Notes under the pieces: model-generated
What the model saw: the letters and a program-made list of their open reading frames with translations, nothing else
Told to the model about the DNA's origin: nothing
Databases searched by the model: none
NCBI GenBank assembly: GCA_964577955.1
Contig: CAZOAZ010000003.1
Location: 124,001-188,000 of the forward strand
Reading direction: 5' to 3'
From: CADEEX01 sp964577955
Lineage (GTDB): Bacteria; Acidobacteriota; Vicinamibacteria; Vicinamibacterales; CAVVIG01
DNA: 64,000 bases
Made by a program: the position numbers and the translations under genes
In this document: positions 24,557 through 31,988 of the stretch, one piece after another
How the letters are laid out: every line of letters starts with the position of its first letter
Position numbering within the stretch: the stretch's first letter is position 1

Positions 24557-25150
24557 CTAGCGTCGCGTTCCGGCCAGATGTTTGAGCGATGCGCACAATA
24601 GCGTTCGCGCCTTGTAGACGCGCATCTTCAGCGTGTCGCGGTGCACCCCGAGGATCGAGCTCATTTCGTCGTAGCCGAGCCCTTCGATATGTTTCAGCAC
24701 GAACGATTCCCGGTAGACCTCCGGCAGCGCCTGGATCCGCTGATCGAGTTCGCCGGCGAGTTCGGATCGCTCGAACTCGCGCTGCGGTGTGTCGAAGCTC
24801 GCGGCTGCCTCCCAGGCGGCGCTGGTGTCGTCGCCGGGCTCGAGCGGCACGGTTTCGGGCCGCCGGGCGCGCAGCCGGTCGGTGCACTTGTTCGCGGCGA
24901 TGCGGTAGAGCCACGTGGAAAACCTGGCGTCGCCCTGAAACCCCGGCAAGGCGTTGAAGGCGGCCACGAAACTGTCCTGCGCGACGTCTTCGGCGTCGGC
25001 CGAAGCGCCCAGCAGACGGGTCGTCAGTGAGAGAATCGCGGCGGCGTGGCGGGCCACGAGCACGCCGAACGCGTCGCGGTCGCCCTGTTGCGCGGCCCGC
25101 ACGAGCGCCGCGTCGTCATCGCCGGTGACCGGGCGCCTGCGCTCAGTCAT
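24557..25150 (-). CDS. ECF RNA polymerase sigma factor (RpoE-like)
   Basis: A 197-residue sigma factor. Region 2 is at about 40-95 (ASADAEDVAQDSFVAAFNAL, FSTWLYRIAANKCTDRLRAR). Region 4 is at about 135-185, with LPEVYRESFVLKHIEGLGYD and the recognition helix SSILGVHRDTLKMRVYKAR. The length is normal. It begins three bases after the stop of the upstream barrel-protein gene and precedes the CBM48 anti-sigma gene, so the regulator, its inhibitor and probable targets form one operon that is likely autoregulated. I could not identify a convincing matching -35/-10 pair upstream of 26324. Confidence 0.9.
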   Translation of the reverse strand: MTERRRPVTGDDDAALVRAAQQGDRDAFGVLVARHAAAILSLTTRLLGASADAEDVAQDSFVAAFNALPGFQGDARFSTWLYRIAANKCTDRLRARRPETVPLEPGDDTSAAWEAAASFDTPQREFERSELAGELDQRIQALPEVYRESFVLKHIEGLGYDEMSSILGVHRDTLKMRVYKARTLLCASLKHLAGTRR

Positions 25151-25153
25151 CGT

Positions 25154-26032
25154 CTAGAAGCGGCGGCTGGCGCCGAAGGTGACGCCGTGGTCGGGTGCGC
25201 CGTCCGAGAGTCCGATGAGCGCCGAGAACTGAAGGCGCCAGCCGCGCGATCCGGTGATGCTGAGGGCGGCGAGGATGTCGCGCGAGTTGTCCAGTCCGGG
25301 CACGATGGCGCGGTACTCCTCGAAGAAAGCGCTCAGGTTCAGCACGCCGTGCGCGAATGTCTGACCGAGCCCGACGTCGTACCACCAGACATTGTTGAAC
25401 TCGATGCCGTCCGGCTGCCCCATGAATGTGTAGCCGCCGTCGACCATCAGCAGCCGGCCGCGCCCGGCGGAACGGCTGATCTCGACGCCGGCGCCTTCGT
25501 CAGACTGGCCGGTGCCCAATCCCTGCCCCGCGCTTGCCGTGGGCAGCTTCACGTGACCGCGGAGTGCGATCGTCGGTACCCAGCCGCGTGCATCGACCAC
25601 GTAGTAGCGACCGCGCGCGACGATGTCGCCCATCCCGCAGGCGGAGCTCGACGCGGGCGCGGGAGTTGCCGGCGTGGTAGGCGTCGCGGGAGTTCCCCGT
25701 GTCGCACCGCTGCCGCGCGTCGTCGTCGATCCGTCTGTCGTCCGGGCATTGTCGAGCCGTTCGCTGCGGACAGGCGATCCGTTCACGACCGTCACGCTCC
25801 CGTCGCCGCTGATGCAGGTGAACGGAAAGACGAGCGTCAGATCGCCGTCAGCGAAGATGCGCCGTGCGGTGAACGGCGTGTGCAGCACTTCGGTCGTCGA
25901 ACTCGTGCCGTAGCGGCCGCTCGAGAAGCTGGGCGCCGAGCCCACTTGCCACGTGTCCTCGGCCGACACGGCGCCCGGCGCCACGACGATGGCGACGAGC
26001 GCCGCGAGTTGCGCGCGACGGATGCGGTTCAT
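25154..26032 (-). CDS. exported protein, probably an outer-membrane beta-barrel
   Basis: A 292-residue protein with signal peptide (LAALVAIVVAPGAVSA). There is a Thr/Pro/Gly linker with TPATPTTPATPAPASSS near residues 112-130, then alternating hydrophobic strands (GRYYVVDARGWVPTIALRGH, RLLMVDGGYTFMG, VLNLSAFFEEYR, WRLQFSALIGLS). It ends in an aromatic residue (FGASRRF), as outer-membrane barrels do. The sequence resembles transporter-like outer-membrane proteins of Acidobacteria, but no substrate is known. It is the gene just before the sigma factor, with 3 bases between, and may be an export or uptake component of the CBM48 system. Confidence 0.7.
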   Translation of the reverse strand: MNRIRRAQLAALVAIVVAPGAVSAEDTWQVGSAPSFSSGRYGTSSTTEVLHTPFTARRIFADGDLTLVFPFTCISGDGSVTVVNGSPVRSERLDNARTTDGSTTTRGSGATRGTPATPTTPATPAPASSSACGMGDIVARGRYYVVDARGWVPTIALRGHVKLPTASAGQGLGTGQSDEGAGVEISRSAGRGRLLMVDGGYTFMGQPDGIEFNNVWWYDVGLGQTFAHGVLNLSAFFEEYRAIVPGLDNSRDILAALSITGSRGWRLQFSALIGLSDGAPDHGVTFGASRRF

Positions 26033-26078
26033 CGGTGCCAGTGCAATTTACCTTGGCGCTATCCGGGTTATCGGTCCG

Positions 26079-26324
26079 TCACCGAACCGGCCGCTCGGGC
26101 CGCTCGACGCGCTCGGGCCGTTCCGGACGCTCCGCCCGTTCGGGCCGTTCCGGGCGCTCAGGCCGTTCCGGCCGCTCCGGCCGCTCCGGGCGATGCGGCC
26201 GTTCGGGCCGTTCGGGGCGGTGCGGCCGCTCCGGACGGTGCGGTCGATCGTGCGCGAGAACGGGCGTGGCACCCATGGCCGCCACCACCGTGATTCCCCA
26301 GAAGATTCTCGACACCACCCTCAT
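26079..26324 (-). CDS. secreted (E/H)RP tandem-repeat protein
   Basis: An 81-residue protein. A good signal peptide (MRVVSRIFWGITVVAAMGA, cleavage after VLA) is followed by about 57 residues made almost only of the triplets ERP and HRP with rare ERA, ERV and DRP. This is a zwitterionic, polyproline-II-like chain. AGGAGGA lies just before the ATG, so translation looks real even though the DNA is a low-complexity repeat. It is the first gene of the CBM48/ECF operon, 46 bases before the barrel gene. The last gene of the operon ends in a similar tail. The function is unknown; binding to polyanionic or polysaccharide surfaces is inference. Confidence 0.68.
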   Translation of the reverse strand: MRVVSRIFWGITVVAAMGATPVLAHDRPHRPERPHRPERPERPHRPERPERPERPERPERPERAERPERPERVERPERPVR

Positions 26325-26471
26325 GACTCCTCCTCATTTGCCGGGGCTATTCGTCATCGGGTTAGACGGAACGGCGCTGCTTGCGTAAACGCGAATCGGG
26401 TGGCCTCGCTCTTGCTCGAACAACTGTGCAACGGGATGCCAATCCGATCTGCTGAGGAGTGCGAGGGCACC

Positions 26472-26966
26472 ATGACCAAGACAACAACGACCACGGCAGC
26501 AGCCGCGGTCTGCGCGGCGATGCTGGGCCTGGCGACCGGTGGCTGTGAGCGGACGGCGGCTATGACGGTAGACACCGGCGTCGCGCTGGCGGCGGCCTCC
26601 GGGGCGAGTGGGCGGCTGGTTCCAGTCACGCTCACGGACGGACGGGCCGCCCACCTCTTCATTCCCGAGCGCGGCAGTGAGTCCTCACGAGCTGTCCTCC
26701 TTCGCGAAGCCGACCTGACATCACCTTCGGTCAGCCGTGCGGCCGCTCGCCTGACGACCGCTCGTGTGAAACCGATCGTCAAGCCGCGCGTTCCGGCGCG
26801 TGCGGCGAAGAAGCGATCCTGGGAGCGCGAAGTGCTGATCGTGGGCGGCAGCGCCGGCGCCGGCACACTCATCGGCGCGCTGGCCGGCGGCCAGAAGGGT
26901 GCGGCGGTTGGTGCGGCGGCGGGCGGCGTCAGCGGTCTCGTCTACGACTTGGCGACGAGACGATAG
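26472..26966 (+). CDS. lipoprotein with C-terminal glycine zipper
   Basis: A 164-residue protein. The signal with lipobox-like LATGGC (Cys at 24) is followed by a variable region and basic VKPIVKPRVPARAAKKR. A C-terminal Gly/Ala-rich stretch (VGGSAGAGTLIGALAGGQKG, AAVGAAAGGVSG) is typical of glycine-zipper membrane-inserting segments. It is divergent from the CBM48 operon across 147 bases that hold both promoters. The ATG at 26472 is preferred; the longer open frame upstream runs through the repeat of the opposite gene. The role is unknown. Confidence 0.72.
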   Translation: MTKTTTTTAAAAVCAAMLGLATGGCERTAAMTVDTGVALAAASGASGRLVPVTLTDGRAAHLFIPERGSESSRAVLLREADLTSPSVSRAAARLTTARVKPIVKPRVPARAAKKRSWEREVLIVGGSAGAGTLIGALAGGQKGAAVGAAAGGVSGLVYDLATRR

Positions 26967-27015
26967 CGGGCAGGCGGGGCCGGCGAGGCTGGCAGGGCAG
27001 GCAGACGCGCGAACG

Positions 27016-27717
27016 CTACTCCGTAACGAACGGTTCCCATTCACCGTCGGGTCCGATCACTTCGTTCGGCGCGAACCTCGCCTTGTATTCGAGCGACTGG
27101 CAGCCTTCGACGTAGTAGCCGAGATACGCGTGGGGAAGCTGGCGCTCACGCGCGCTGGCGATCACCGAAAGCACATTGAACGTGCCGAGCGATCGCTGGC
27201 GTGCGGCGGGGTCGTAGAAGAAGTAAATAGCCGACAGACCTTCCGGTAACCGATCGACGTAGCCAACCGCGATCAGCCGATCGTCGAGGAAGTAGCACCA
27301 CTCCTCGGTTGGGAACGGATTGTCGACGAACATCTCGGTGTAGTCGCCGCTTTCCATCGGCCAGCCCTTGGCGTCGTGCTGGTAGTGCTGGAACCGCTCG
27401 CGTAACGCGGCTTTTTCCGCCGATGCCGACGGCTCGCCGATTCTGAGCGCCAGGTCGGCGTTGTCCCGCCACGCGCGCCGCTGGCTGCGATTCGCGCGGA
27501 AGGCATCGGTCGGGATGCGAAGCGACTGACACATGCGGCACGAGGGGCACGCCGGGCGGAACATCGTGTACCCAAAGCGGCGCCAACCGCGCTTCAGCTG
27601 CGCCATGTACTCCGCGGCGGAGATCTGGTCGACGACCTCCAACTGCAGACGCCAGGTGCGATCGTGAAGGTATTCGCACGGTTCTGGCGGAGTCAGAAGC
27701 GATGCGACAGAGTGCAT
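27016..27717 (-). CDS. bpt: aspartate/glutamate leucyltransferase (Bpt-type)
   Basis: A 233-residue enzyme that transfers Leu from aminoacyl-tRNA to proteins with N-terminal Asp or Glu, marking them for ClpS/ClpAP. The N-terminal ATE domain starts PPEPCEYLHDRTWRLQLEVV. CPSCRMCQSLRIP (Cys near 58, 61 and 64) is the diagnostic Cys cluster. The C-terminal GNAT-like half carries YTEMFVDNPFPTEEW, RQRSLGTFNVLSVI and AYLGYYVEGC, all standard for bacterial Bpt. The length is normal. It stands alone. The AT-rich inverted repeat at 27720-27826 begins three bases before its start codon, so its promoter must lie in or beyond that element. Confidence 0.93.
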   Translation of the reverse strand: MHSVASLLTPPEPCEYLHDRTWRLQLEVVDQISAAEYMAQLKRGWRRFGYTMFRPACPSCRMCQSLRIPTDAFRANRSQRRAWRDNADLALRIGEPSASAEKAALRERFQHYQHDAKGWPMESGDYTEMFVDNPFPTEEWCYFLDDRLIAVGYVDRLPEGLSAIYFFYDPAARQRSLGTFNVLSVIASARERQLPHAYLGYYVEGCQSLEYKARFAPNEVIGPDGEWEPFVTE

Positions 27718-27719
27718 AC

Positions 27720-27826
27720 TGAATTCTAGAATTTAAGGAATTCAGGATTTCAGGAATTCAGGACTTGAGGGCCAGATAGTCTTGTTCGATCCTGAAATCC
27801 TAAAATCCTGAATTCCTGAAATCCAC
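27720..27826. repeat. AT-rich inverted repeat of GGATTTCA/GAATTCA units
   Basis: The left arm (27722-27768) has units such as AGGAATTCAGGATTTCAGG. The right arm (27790-27826) has the reverse units CCTGAAATCCTAAAATCC. The arms can pair around a central 20 or so bases. It is related to the arrays at 5600 and 47694 and starts three bases from the bpt start codon. Confidence 0.85.
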
Positions 27827-27834
27827 AGGTCAGC

Positions 27835-27863
27835 TTGACTCCGCTCTCCGAGAGGCGTATTTG
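27835..27863 (+). promoter_or_regulatory. candidate promoter of the 27.9-28.1 kb small RNA
   Basis: TTGACT at 27835-27840, a 17-base spacer, and TATTTG at 27858-27863, directly followed by a second -10-like TATAAG at 27864-27869. The -35 is good and the -10 choice is ambiguous. Confidence 0.45.
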
Positions 27864-27902
27864 TATAAGTAGCACGGCGCTCACCGACCTGGGAGGTTGC
27901 AC

Positions 27903-27947
27903 ATGGACGATCCACCGCGCGACCCGGGCGCACCGGCGAGGAACTAG
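27903..27947 (+). CDS. 14-codon small ORF in the candidate RNA
   Basis: Encodes MDDPPRDPGAPARN. GGGAGG ends six bases before the ATG, the best-placed ribosome site in this region. Pro, Asp and Arg are enriched, as in some leader peptides. It could be a translated leader that controls the hairpins downstream, or chance. Confidence 0.35.
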   Translation: MDDPPRDPGAPARN

Positions 27948-28038
27948 CATCGCCGCTGCGCGAGAGCGAAACCGTAGAACGTAAGTTTGTGTGTGTTGAT
28001 TGAAGGTTCTGGCTCTTGCCAGAACGCGTGAAAACGCA

Positions 28039-28077
28039 GACGCCCGGTCCAATCCCGGACCGGGCGTCAATTTTTTT
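28039..28077 (+). terminator. intrinsic terminator
   Basis: A perfect 12-base stem, GACGCCCGGTCC with GGACCGGGCGTC, around a 6-base loop, followed by AA and seven T. It ends the plus-strand RNA. The same stem may also end the minus-strand gene at 28067, whose stop codon lies inside the T-tract, though its own U-tract (GTTTTC) is weaker. Confidence 0.88.
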
Positions 28078-29179
28078 GGGCGGTCAGTGTGGGCGGATAG
28101 CGCTGCGGTGCCGCCCAGTCGCCGAACGAAATCTCGTCGGTCGCCCGATCGATGCGGATGGTTGCGGACTCGAAGCGGATCGCGACGATGACCGCGATGC
28201 CGATCACCTGCGGTTCACGCCGTTCGCGCTGGCGGAAGAGCGTCAGCGACTGGCCGACCCTCAGGTCCGAGTTCGTCCCCCGGTCGATCACCATCAGGCG
28301 GCGTGACGCCCCCAGCAGCTGACCGACATCCGCAAACAGAATTCTTGCCGCATTGTCGAAGGCGGGAATACCGAGCGGCTCGGGCGTCCGAATCGGTTCG
28401 GGCGTAAACGCGGCCAGCCGATCGTCCTGCATGAACGCATCGCAGGCATAGACGACGACGGCGAGCGAATCCCGGTCGCCCACTTCGACGATCTGCAGCA
28501 CGCCGGCGGTGTGTTCGAGCGTGTCCCGCCTCGCGCCGTCCGTCTTGTAGGTCCGGCGGACGCTGTAGTTCGTGCCGACTTCGAGCCCACGGTTCTTGCC
28601 GCCGCTGATGACCAGCACATCACCCTTCGAATACAGCGACGCGCCGCTCTCGTCACGCCGGTAGCGAATCGTCCCGAACGATTCAGCTTTGGGATCCGGT
28701 TTGGCTGGGCCACACACCGAATCGCGATCGTGCTCGACGACGGGTTGGATCACGGGTGGCGGTGGCGGCGGCGGCAGCGCCGGCCGCTTGGGCAGTTCAG
28801 GCGCCTTGGCGACGACTTCGACGGTTTCGGATCGCGGCGCAAGCAACAACCGCGGATTCAGAGTCTGTTCGGTGCCGGGTTCGAGCGTGATCGGAATCGA
28901 GACCGGCGAGAATCCTTCGAGCTCGTAGACGAGGGTCACGCGCGCCGCCGGGAGCCCCTCGAACTGATAGTTCCCTGCGGCATCGGTCGTCGTGGTGGCG
29001 GCCAGCGTCCCGTCCGCCAGCGTCGCGTTGACGACGACACCGGGCAGCACGGCGGCAGAGTTGTCGGCGACGATGCCGCGGACTTTGGTGGTGGGTTGCT
29101 GCGCGGACCAAGCCATTTCGGCGGGTCCACAGAGAGCCAGCGCAGCGACGAGGACGAGGTGCAGAAGCGGCCGTTGCAT
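28067..29179 (-). CDS. secreted protein with carboxypeptidase regulatory-like domain
   Basis: About 370 residues. The signal peptide ends near AWSAQ. A carboxypeptidase regulatory-like/TonB-plug-type beta domain (about 30-115) is visible as VRGIVADNSAAVLPGVVVNA, AAGNYQFEGLPAARVTLVYE and GFSPVSIPITL. A polyproline linker near 135-145 precedes a C-terminal region with two similar SH3-like blocks (SKGDVLVISGGKNRGLEVGT and RRLMVIDRGTNSDLRVGQS). These blocks resemble peptidoglycan- or flagella-type FlgT domains, but the resemblance is weak. The start is either this ATG or a GTG nine bases earlier. The gene shares its terminator hairpin with the convergent RNA. Confidence 0.72.
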   Translation of the reverse strand: MQRPLLHLVLVAALALCGPAEMAWSAQQPTTKVRGIVADNSAAVLPGVVVNATLADGTLAATTTTDAAGNYQFEGLPAARVTLVYELEGFSPVSIPITLEPGTEQTLNPRLLLAPRSETVEVVAKAPELPKRPALPPPPPPPVIQPVVEHDRDSVCGPAKPDPKAESFGTIRYRRDESGASLYSKGDVLVISGGKNRGLEVGTNYSVRRTYKTDGARRDTLEHTAGVLQIVEVGDRDSLAVVVYACDAFMQDDRLAAFTPEPIRTPEPLGIPAFDNAARILFADVGQLLGASRRLMVIDRGTNSDLRVGQSLTLFRQRERREPQVIGIAVIVAIRFESATIRIDRATDEISFGDWAAPQRYPPTLTAQKN

Positions 29180-29237
29180 AGAGGACACTCGATCGCTCTA
29201 TCGGCCGTGCGAGGAGTCCGCTGCAAGGCGGACGAAA

Positions 29238-29564
29238 CTAATTGCTGCGGATCGTGATGTTGCCGCCACCGGCGCGAGATGCCGGGGCCGTGCGAATGTT
29301 GCCGAGGACGTACATCGTGCCGACGACGAAGACGAACAGCGCGGCGACGAGCGCCATGCCCAGCGCGGTCGTCCGGTCCATGCGTGGCGCCTTTGAGCGG
29401 CGCTCGCTGCCGGGAATTTCAAGCGGGCCGCGGTCGATCCAGCCCCGCCAGCCGCACGCCCTGCAACGGAACGGATCGCCCCCCATCAGGGCGCGACGCA
29501 TCCCCTCAAAACCTCGAGTGGCACTGCGACGAATGTCTTCGGATTTACAGGTAGGACACGTCAT
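29238..29564 (-). CDS. membrane protein with N-terminal zinc ribbon
   Basis: A 108-residue protein. MTCPTCKSEDIRRS and FRCRACGWRGW give two CxxC pairs about 38 residues apart, a zinc-ribbon arrangement. A basic linker with an Arg/Lys cluster and one membrane helix at about 68-90 (ALGMALVAALFVFVVGTMYV) follow. The ribbon would be cytoplasmic. The Met at 29564, behind GAGG, is preferred over one nine codons earlier. Function unknown. Confidence 0.68.
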   Translation of the reverse strand: MTCPTCKSEDIRRSATRGFEGMRRALMGGDPFRCRACGWRGWIDRGPLEIPGSERRSKAPRMDRTTALGMALVAALFVFVVGTMYVLGNIRTAPASRAGGGNITIRSN

Positions 29565-29754
29565 CACGGAGAGCCTCTTCCACCTATTCAATACCAGTCA
29601 GAGTCGGGTAGCGCGGCAATTTTCCGGATTTTTTCAGCCCGATTACAAATTGCGCACTTCCGCATAAAAACTCACACTGAGTAAGCTCGACTGTTCTCTC
29701 GGTTCCTCGTGAACCTCGACCGGAGACTCTCGCGTCCCTACCGGAATGGAGCGC

Positions 29755-30789
29755 ATGCCGATCGCATTTGGACTGGATACGTTTGGAGATGTCACGCTGG
29801 ATTCACAGGGCGAGCCGATTTCACAAGCTGAAGCGTTGCGCCATGTCGTCGAGGAAGGCGTGCTCGCGGATCAGCTGGGAGTCGAATCGTTTGGCGTCGG
29901 CGAGCATCATCGCGCCGATTTCGCGGTGTCGGCACCGGAGGTGGTCCTTGCGGCGCTGGCGGGACGGACTTCCCGTATCCGGCTGGGATCAGCGGTCACG
30001 GTGCTGAGCACGGATGATCCGGTCCGCGTGTTTCAGCGGTTTTCAACGCTGAACGCGCTTTCGAACGGTCGTGCCGAAGTGATCCTCGGCCGCGGTTCGT
30101 TCACCGAGTCGTTTCCGCTGTTTGGCTACGACCTCGGTCAGTACGACGCGCTCTTCGAGGAAAAAGTCGATCTCTTTGCCAGGCTGCTCGAATCAGGACC
30201 GGTGACGTGGCAGGGACGCACACGCGCCGCGCTGTCGCATCAACTCGTGTATCCGCCGATTGAGTCCGGGCGTCTCCAGACCTGGGTCGGCGTCGGCGGG
30301 AGTCCGCAGTCGGTGGTCCGGGCCGCGCGTCACGGCTTGCCGCTCACGCTGGCAATCATTGGCGGCAGTTCACAACGGTTTCTGCCGTTTGTCGAGCTGT
30401 ATCGACGGAGCCTGGAACAGTTCGGCCGCGCGCCGCTGCCGGTGGGCGTGCACTCGCCAGGACACGTGGCACCGACCGACGAGCAGGCGCGAGAGGAACT
30501 CTGGCCCCACTATGCGTCGATGATGACGCGGATTGGCCGCGAGCGCGGCTGGCCGCCGGTGTCACGCGTGCATTTCGAACAGGAAGCCGGGCCGGAGGGC
30601 GCGCTCTACGTCGGCGCGCCCGAGACGGTGGCGAAGAAGATCGTCACGACGATCGGCCGGCTCGGCCTCGCGCGTTTCGACATGAAGTACAGCAACGGCA
30701 CGCTGCCGCACGACCTCTTGATGCGCAGCATCGAACTGTATGCGACGCAGGTCGTGCCTAAAGTGAGAGCAATGCTCGACGCGCTGTAG
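29755..30789 (+). CDS. LLM-class flavin-dependent oxidoreductase
   Basis: A 344-residue luciferase-like monooxygenase. FGLDTFGDVT at the N-terminus, GVESFGVGEHHRADFAVSAP, TSRIRLGSAVTVLSTDDPVR, FSTLNALSNGRAEVILGRGS and the C-terminal half with GVGGSPQSVVRAARHGLPL are the standard TIM-barrel blocks of this family. The enzyme would use reduced FMN or F420 to oxidise an unknown substrate in the cytoplasm. The ATG at 29755 gives the usual family start MPIAFGLD; one at 29746 adds three residues. It stands alone. The 181-base gap upstream shows nothing distinctive. Confidence 0.9.
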   Translation: MPIAFGLDTFGDVTLDSQGEPISQAEALRHVVEEGVLADQLGVESFGVGEHHRADFAVSAPEVVLAALAGRTSRIRLGSAVTVLSTDDPVRVFQRFSTLNALSNGRAEVILGRGSFTESFPLFGYDLGQYDALFEEKVDLFARLLESGPVTWQGRTRAALSHQLVYPPIESGRLQTWVGVGGSPQSVVRAARHGLPLTLAIIGGSSQRFLPFVELYRRSLEQFGRAPLPVGVHSPGHVAPTDEQAREELWPHYASMMTRIGRERGWPPVSRVHFEQEAGPEGALYVGAPETVAKKIVTTIGRLGLARFDMKYSNGTLPHDLLMRSIELYATQVVPKVRAMLDAL

Positions 30790-30790
30790 A

Positions 30791-30806
30791 GTCCGGCTTA
30801 AGTCGG
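30791..30806 (+). repeat. degenerate family A core
   Basis: GTCCGGCTTAAGTCGGAC, with one paired change on each side of the loop, directly after the oxidoreductase stop. The changes keep the palindrome. Confidence 0.6.
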
Positions 30807-30826
30807 ACTGCACACATGGTCTGACG

Positions 30827-31909
30827 CTAGAACAGCGGGCGGAATAGCTCGTGAACGACGAGGCCGGGCCGCCCGCTCGCGCCTGAGAAGATACGCCCTT
30901 TGCTGTCGACGCCCAGAAACTCGGTGCCGGCGCCGCGTGTCGCTTCTTCGTCGGGCAGGAAGGCCTTGATCCATCCGGTCTTGAGATCGCCGATCCGGAT
31001 GCCCCGCTCCCAGCCCGGATTCCAGTGCGCGTCGGACATGCCGTCGGCGACGTAGATGTTGCCTCTCGTGTCGATCGCGATCGCGCTCGGCTTGCCGAAC
31101 TGCGTCCAGCGCGTGATGAAATTGCCGTCCTTGTCGAGCACCTGAATCCGCTGATTGCCGCGGTCGGCGATGTACAGCCGTCCGTCGCTGTCGATCTCGA
31201 TGCCGTGCGGATCGTTGAACTGCAGCGGCAGGCTGCCTTCGGATCCAATCCCGCCGCCCCACGACTTGAGGAACCGGCCGTCCTTTGAGAAACGGACGAG
31301 GCGATTGTTGCCGCCGCGTGATCCGTACATGTTGTCTTTGTTCGGGCCAACTTGCGCGCTGCCGTGTCCGTCCGTGATCCAGATGTCGCCGTTCGCTGCC
31401 ACGACCACGCCCGTCGGGCCGTTGAAGTGTTTCTCGTCGGCGCCTGAGACACCGGCTTCGCCGAGCCGCATGACGACTTTGCCGTCCGGACTGAATTTGT
31501 AGATCTGGTGGCCCATGCGCTTCCTGAACCCGGCTTCACCGCGCGGGTCGCCGGCTGGCGCGCCGTCGGTCACCCAGATGAACCCTTCACGATCGATGAA
31601 GAAGCCGTGCGGAAAGTTCATCACGCCCTTGCCGAAACTCCGGACGAAGCGGCCGTCGAGATCGACCTGGATGATCGGATCGAGATCCGAGTCGCCGCAG
31701 CCGTTGGCACCGCAGCGATCGAGAATCCAGAGATGCGTGCCGTCGGGATCAGGGCGGATGCCGCTGGCGACGCCGATCTTGCGCCCTTCGAGCTTGTCCC
31801 AGTTGAAGTTCACCTTGTACGGCGAGACGCCGTTCTGCGCTTCGGGCGCGGCGATCCAGAACAGAGTGACGGTGAGGGCGGCGATGGCGAGCAGGACGCG
31901 CTTCGGCAT
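30827..31909 (-). CDS. secreted NHL-repeat beta-propeller protein
   Basis: A 360-residue protein with signal peptide (LLAIAALTVTLFWIAAPEA). Five or six NHL repeats follow, for example NFPHGFFIDREGFIWVTD, FNGPTGVVVAANGDIWITD, FNDPHGIEIDSDGRLYIADR, NQRIQVLDKDGNFITRW and KPSAIAIDTRGNIYVADG. Two Cys in DRCGANGCGD may form a disulfide. Architecturally it resembles peptidyl-alpha-hydroxyglycine lyase-type propellers, but catalytic His/Cys residues were not confirmed. It is more safely a ligand-binding or lyase-like propeller outside the cytoplasm. A family A repeat lies upstream of the start. Confidence 0.83.
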   Translation of the reverse strand: MPKRVLLAIAALTVTLFWIAAPEAQNGVSPYKVNFNWDKLEGRKIGVASGIRPDPDGTHLWILDRCGANGCGDSDLDPIIQVDLDGRFVRSFGKGVMNFPHGFFIDREGFIWVTDGAPAGDPRGEAGFRKRMGHQIYKFSPDGKVVMRLGEAGVSGADEKHFNGPTGVVVAANGDIWITDGHGSAQVGPNKDNMYGSRGGNNRLVRFSKDGRFLKSWGGGIGSEGSLPLQFNDPHGIEIDSDGRLYIADRGNQRIQVLDKDGNFITRWTQFGKPSAIAIDTRGNIYVADGMSDAHWNPGWERGIRIGDLKTGWIKAFLPDEEATRGAGTEFLGVDSKGRIFSGASGRPGLVVHELFRPLF

Positions 31910-31963
31910 GGGCGATTCTCCCGGCGCGCATTATCGCTGAATTGTGCGTCCGGATGTCTCATC

Positions 31964-31988
31964 GGTGGCGTCCGGCTTTAGCCGGATT
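31964..31988 (+). repeat. family A repeat that supplies a stop codon
   Basis: A full 25-base copy. Read on the minus strand, its TTTAGCC loop gives the TAA that ends the alkB-like remnant at 31978. Confidence 0.88.

Larger units (their letters stand above)
27870..28077 (+). ncRNA. candidate small RNA or attenuated leader transcript
   Basis: This fills the only gap of over 300 bases in the window (27718-28066). A -35/-10 pair, a 14-codon ORF with ideal ribosome site (27903), a perfect 8-base hairpin GTTCTGGC-TCTT-GCCAGAAC (28006-28025), and a strong intrinsic terminator (28039-28077) follow in order on the plus strand. No plus-strand gene follows: the next gene is convergent and its stop codon overlaps the terminator. 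That argues for a free-standing RNA of about 200 nt. I could not match it to 6S, SRP, tmRNA or RNase P RNA. Confidence 0.5.

Noticed and set aside
26325..26471. ECF-type promoter for the CBM48 operon
   Set aside because: A TCTAA element is present on the minus strand, but no GGAAC- or GAACTT-like element lies 16-17 bases upstream of it.
25953..26471. Plus-strand frame through the RPE repeat region into the lipoprotein gene
   Set aside because: It is the antisense of the tandem repeat (composition Arg/Ser/Gly or Pro/Leu); the lipoprotein start at 26472 has a signal peptide directly after it.
27870..28077. 6S, SRP or tmRNA gene
   Set aside because: No SRP GGAAG/AGCAG pattern, no CCA-ended acceptor stem and no 6S-like long closing stem with central bubble were found.
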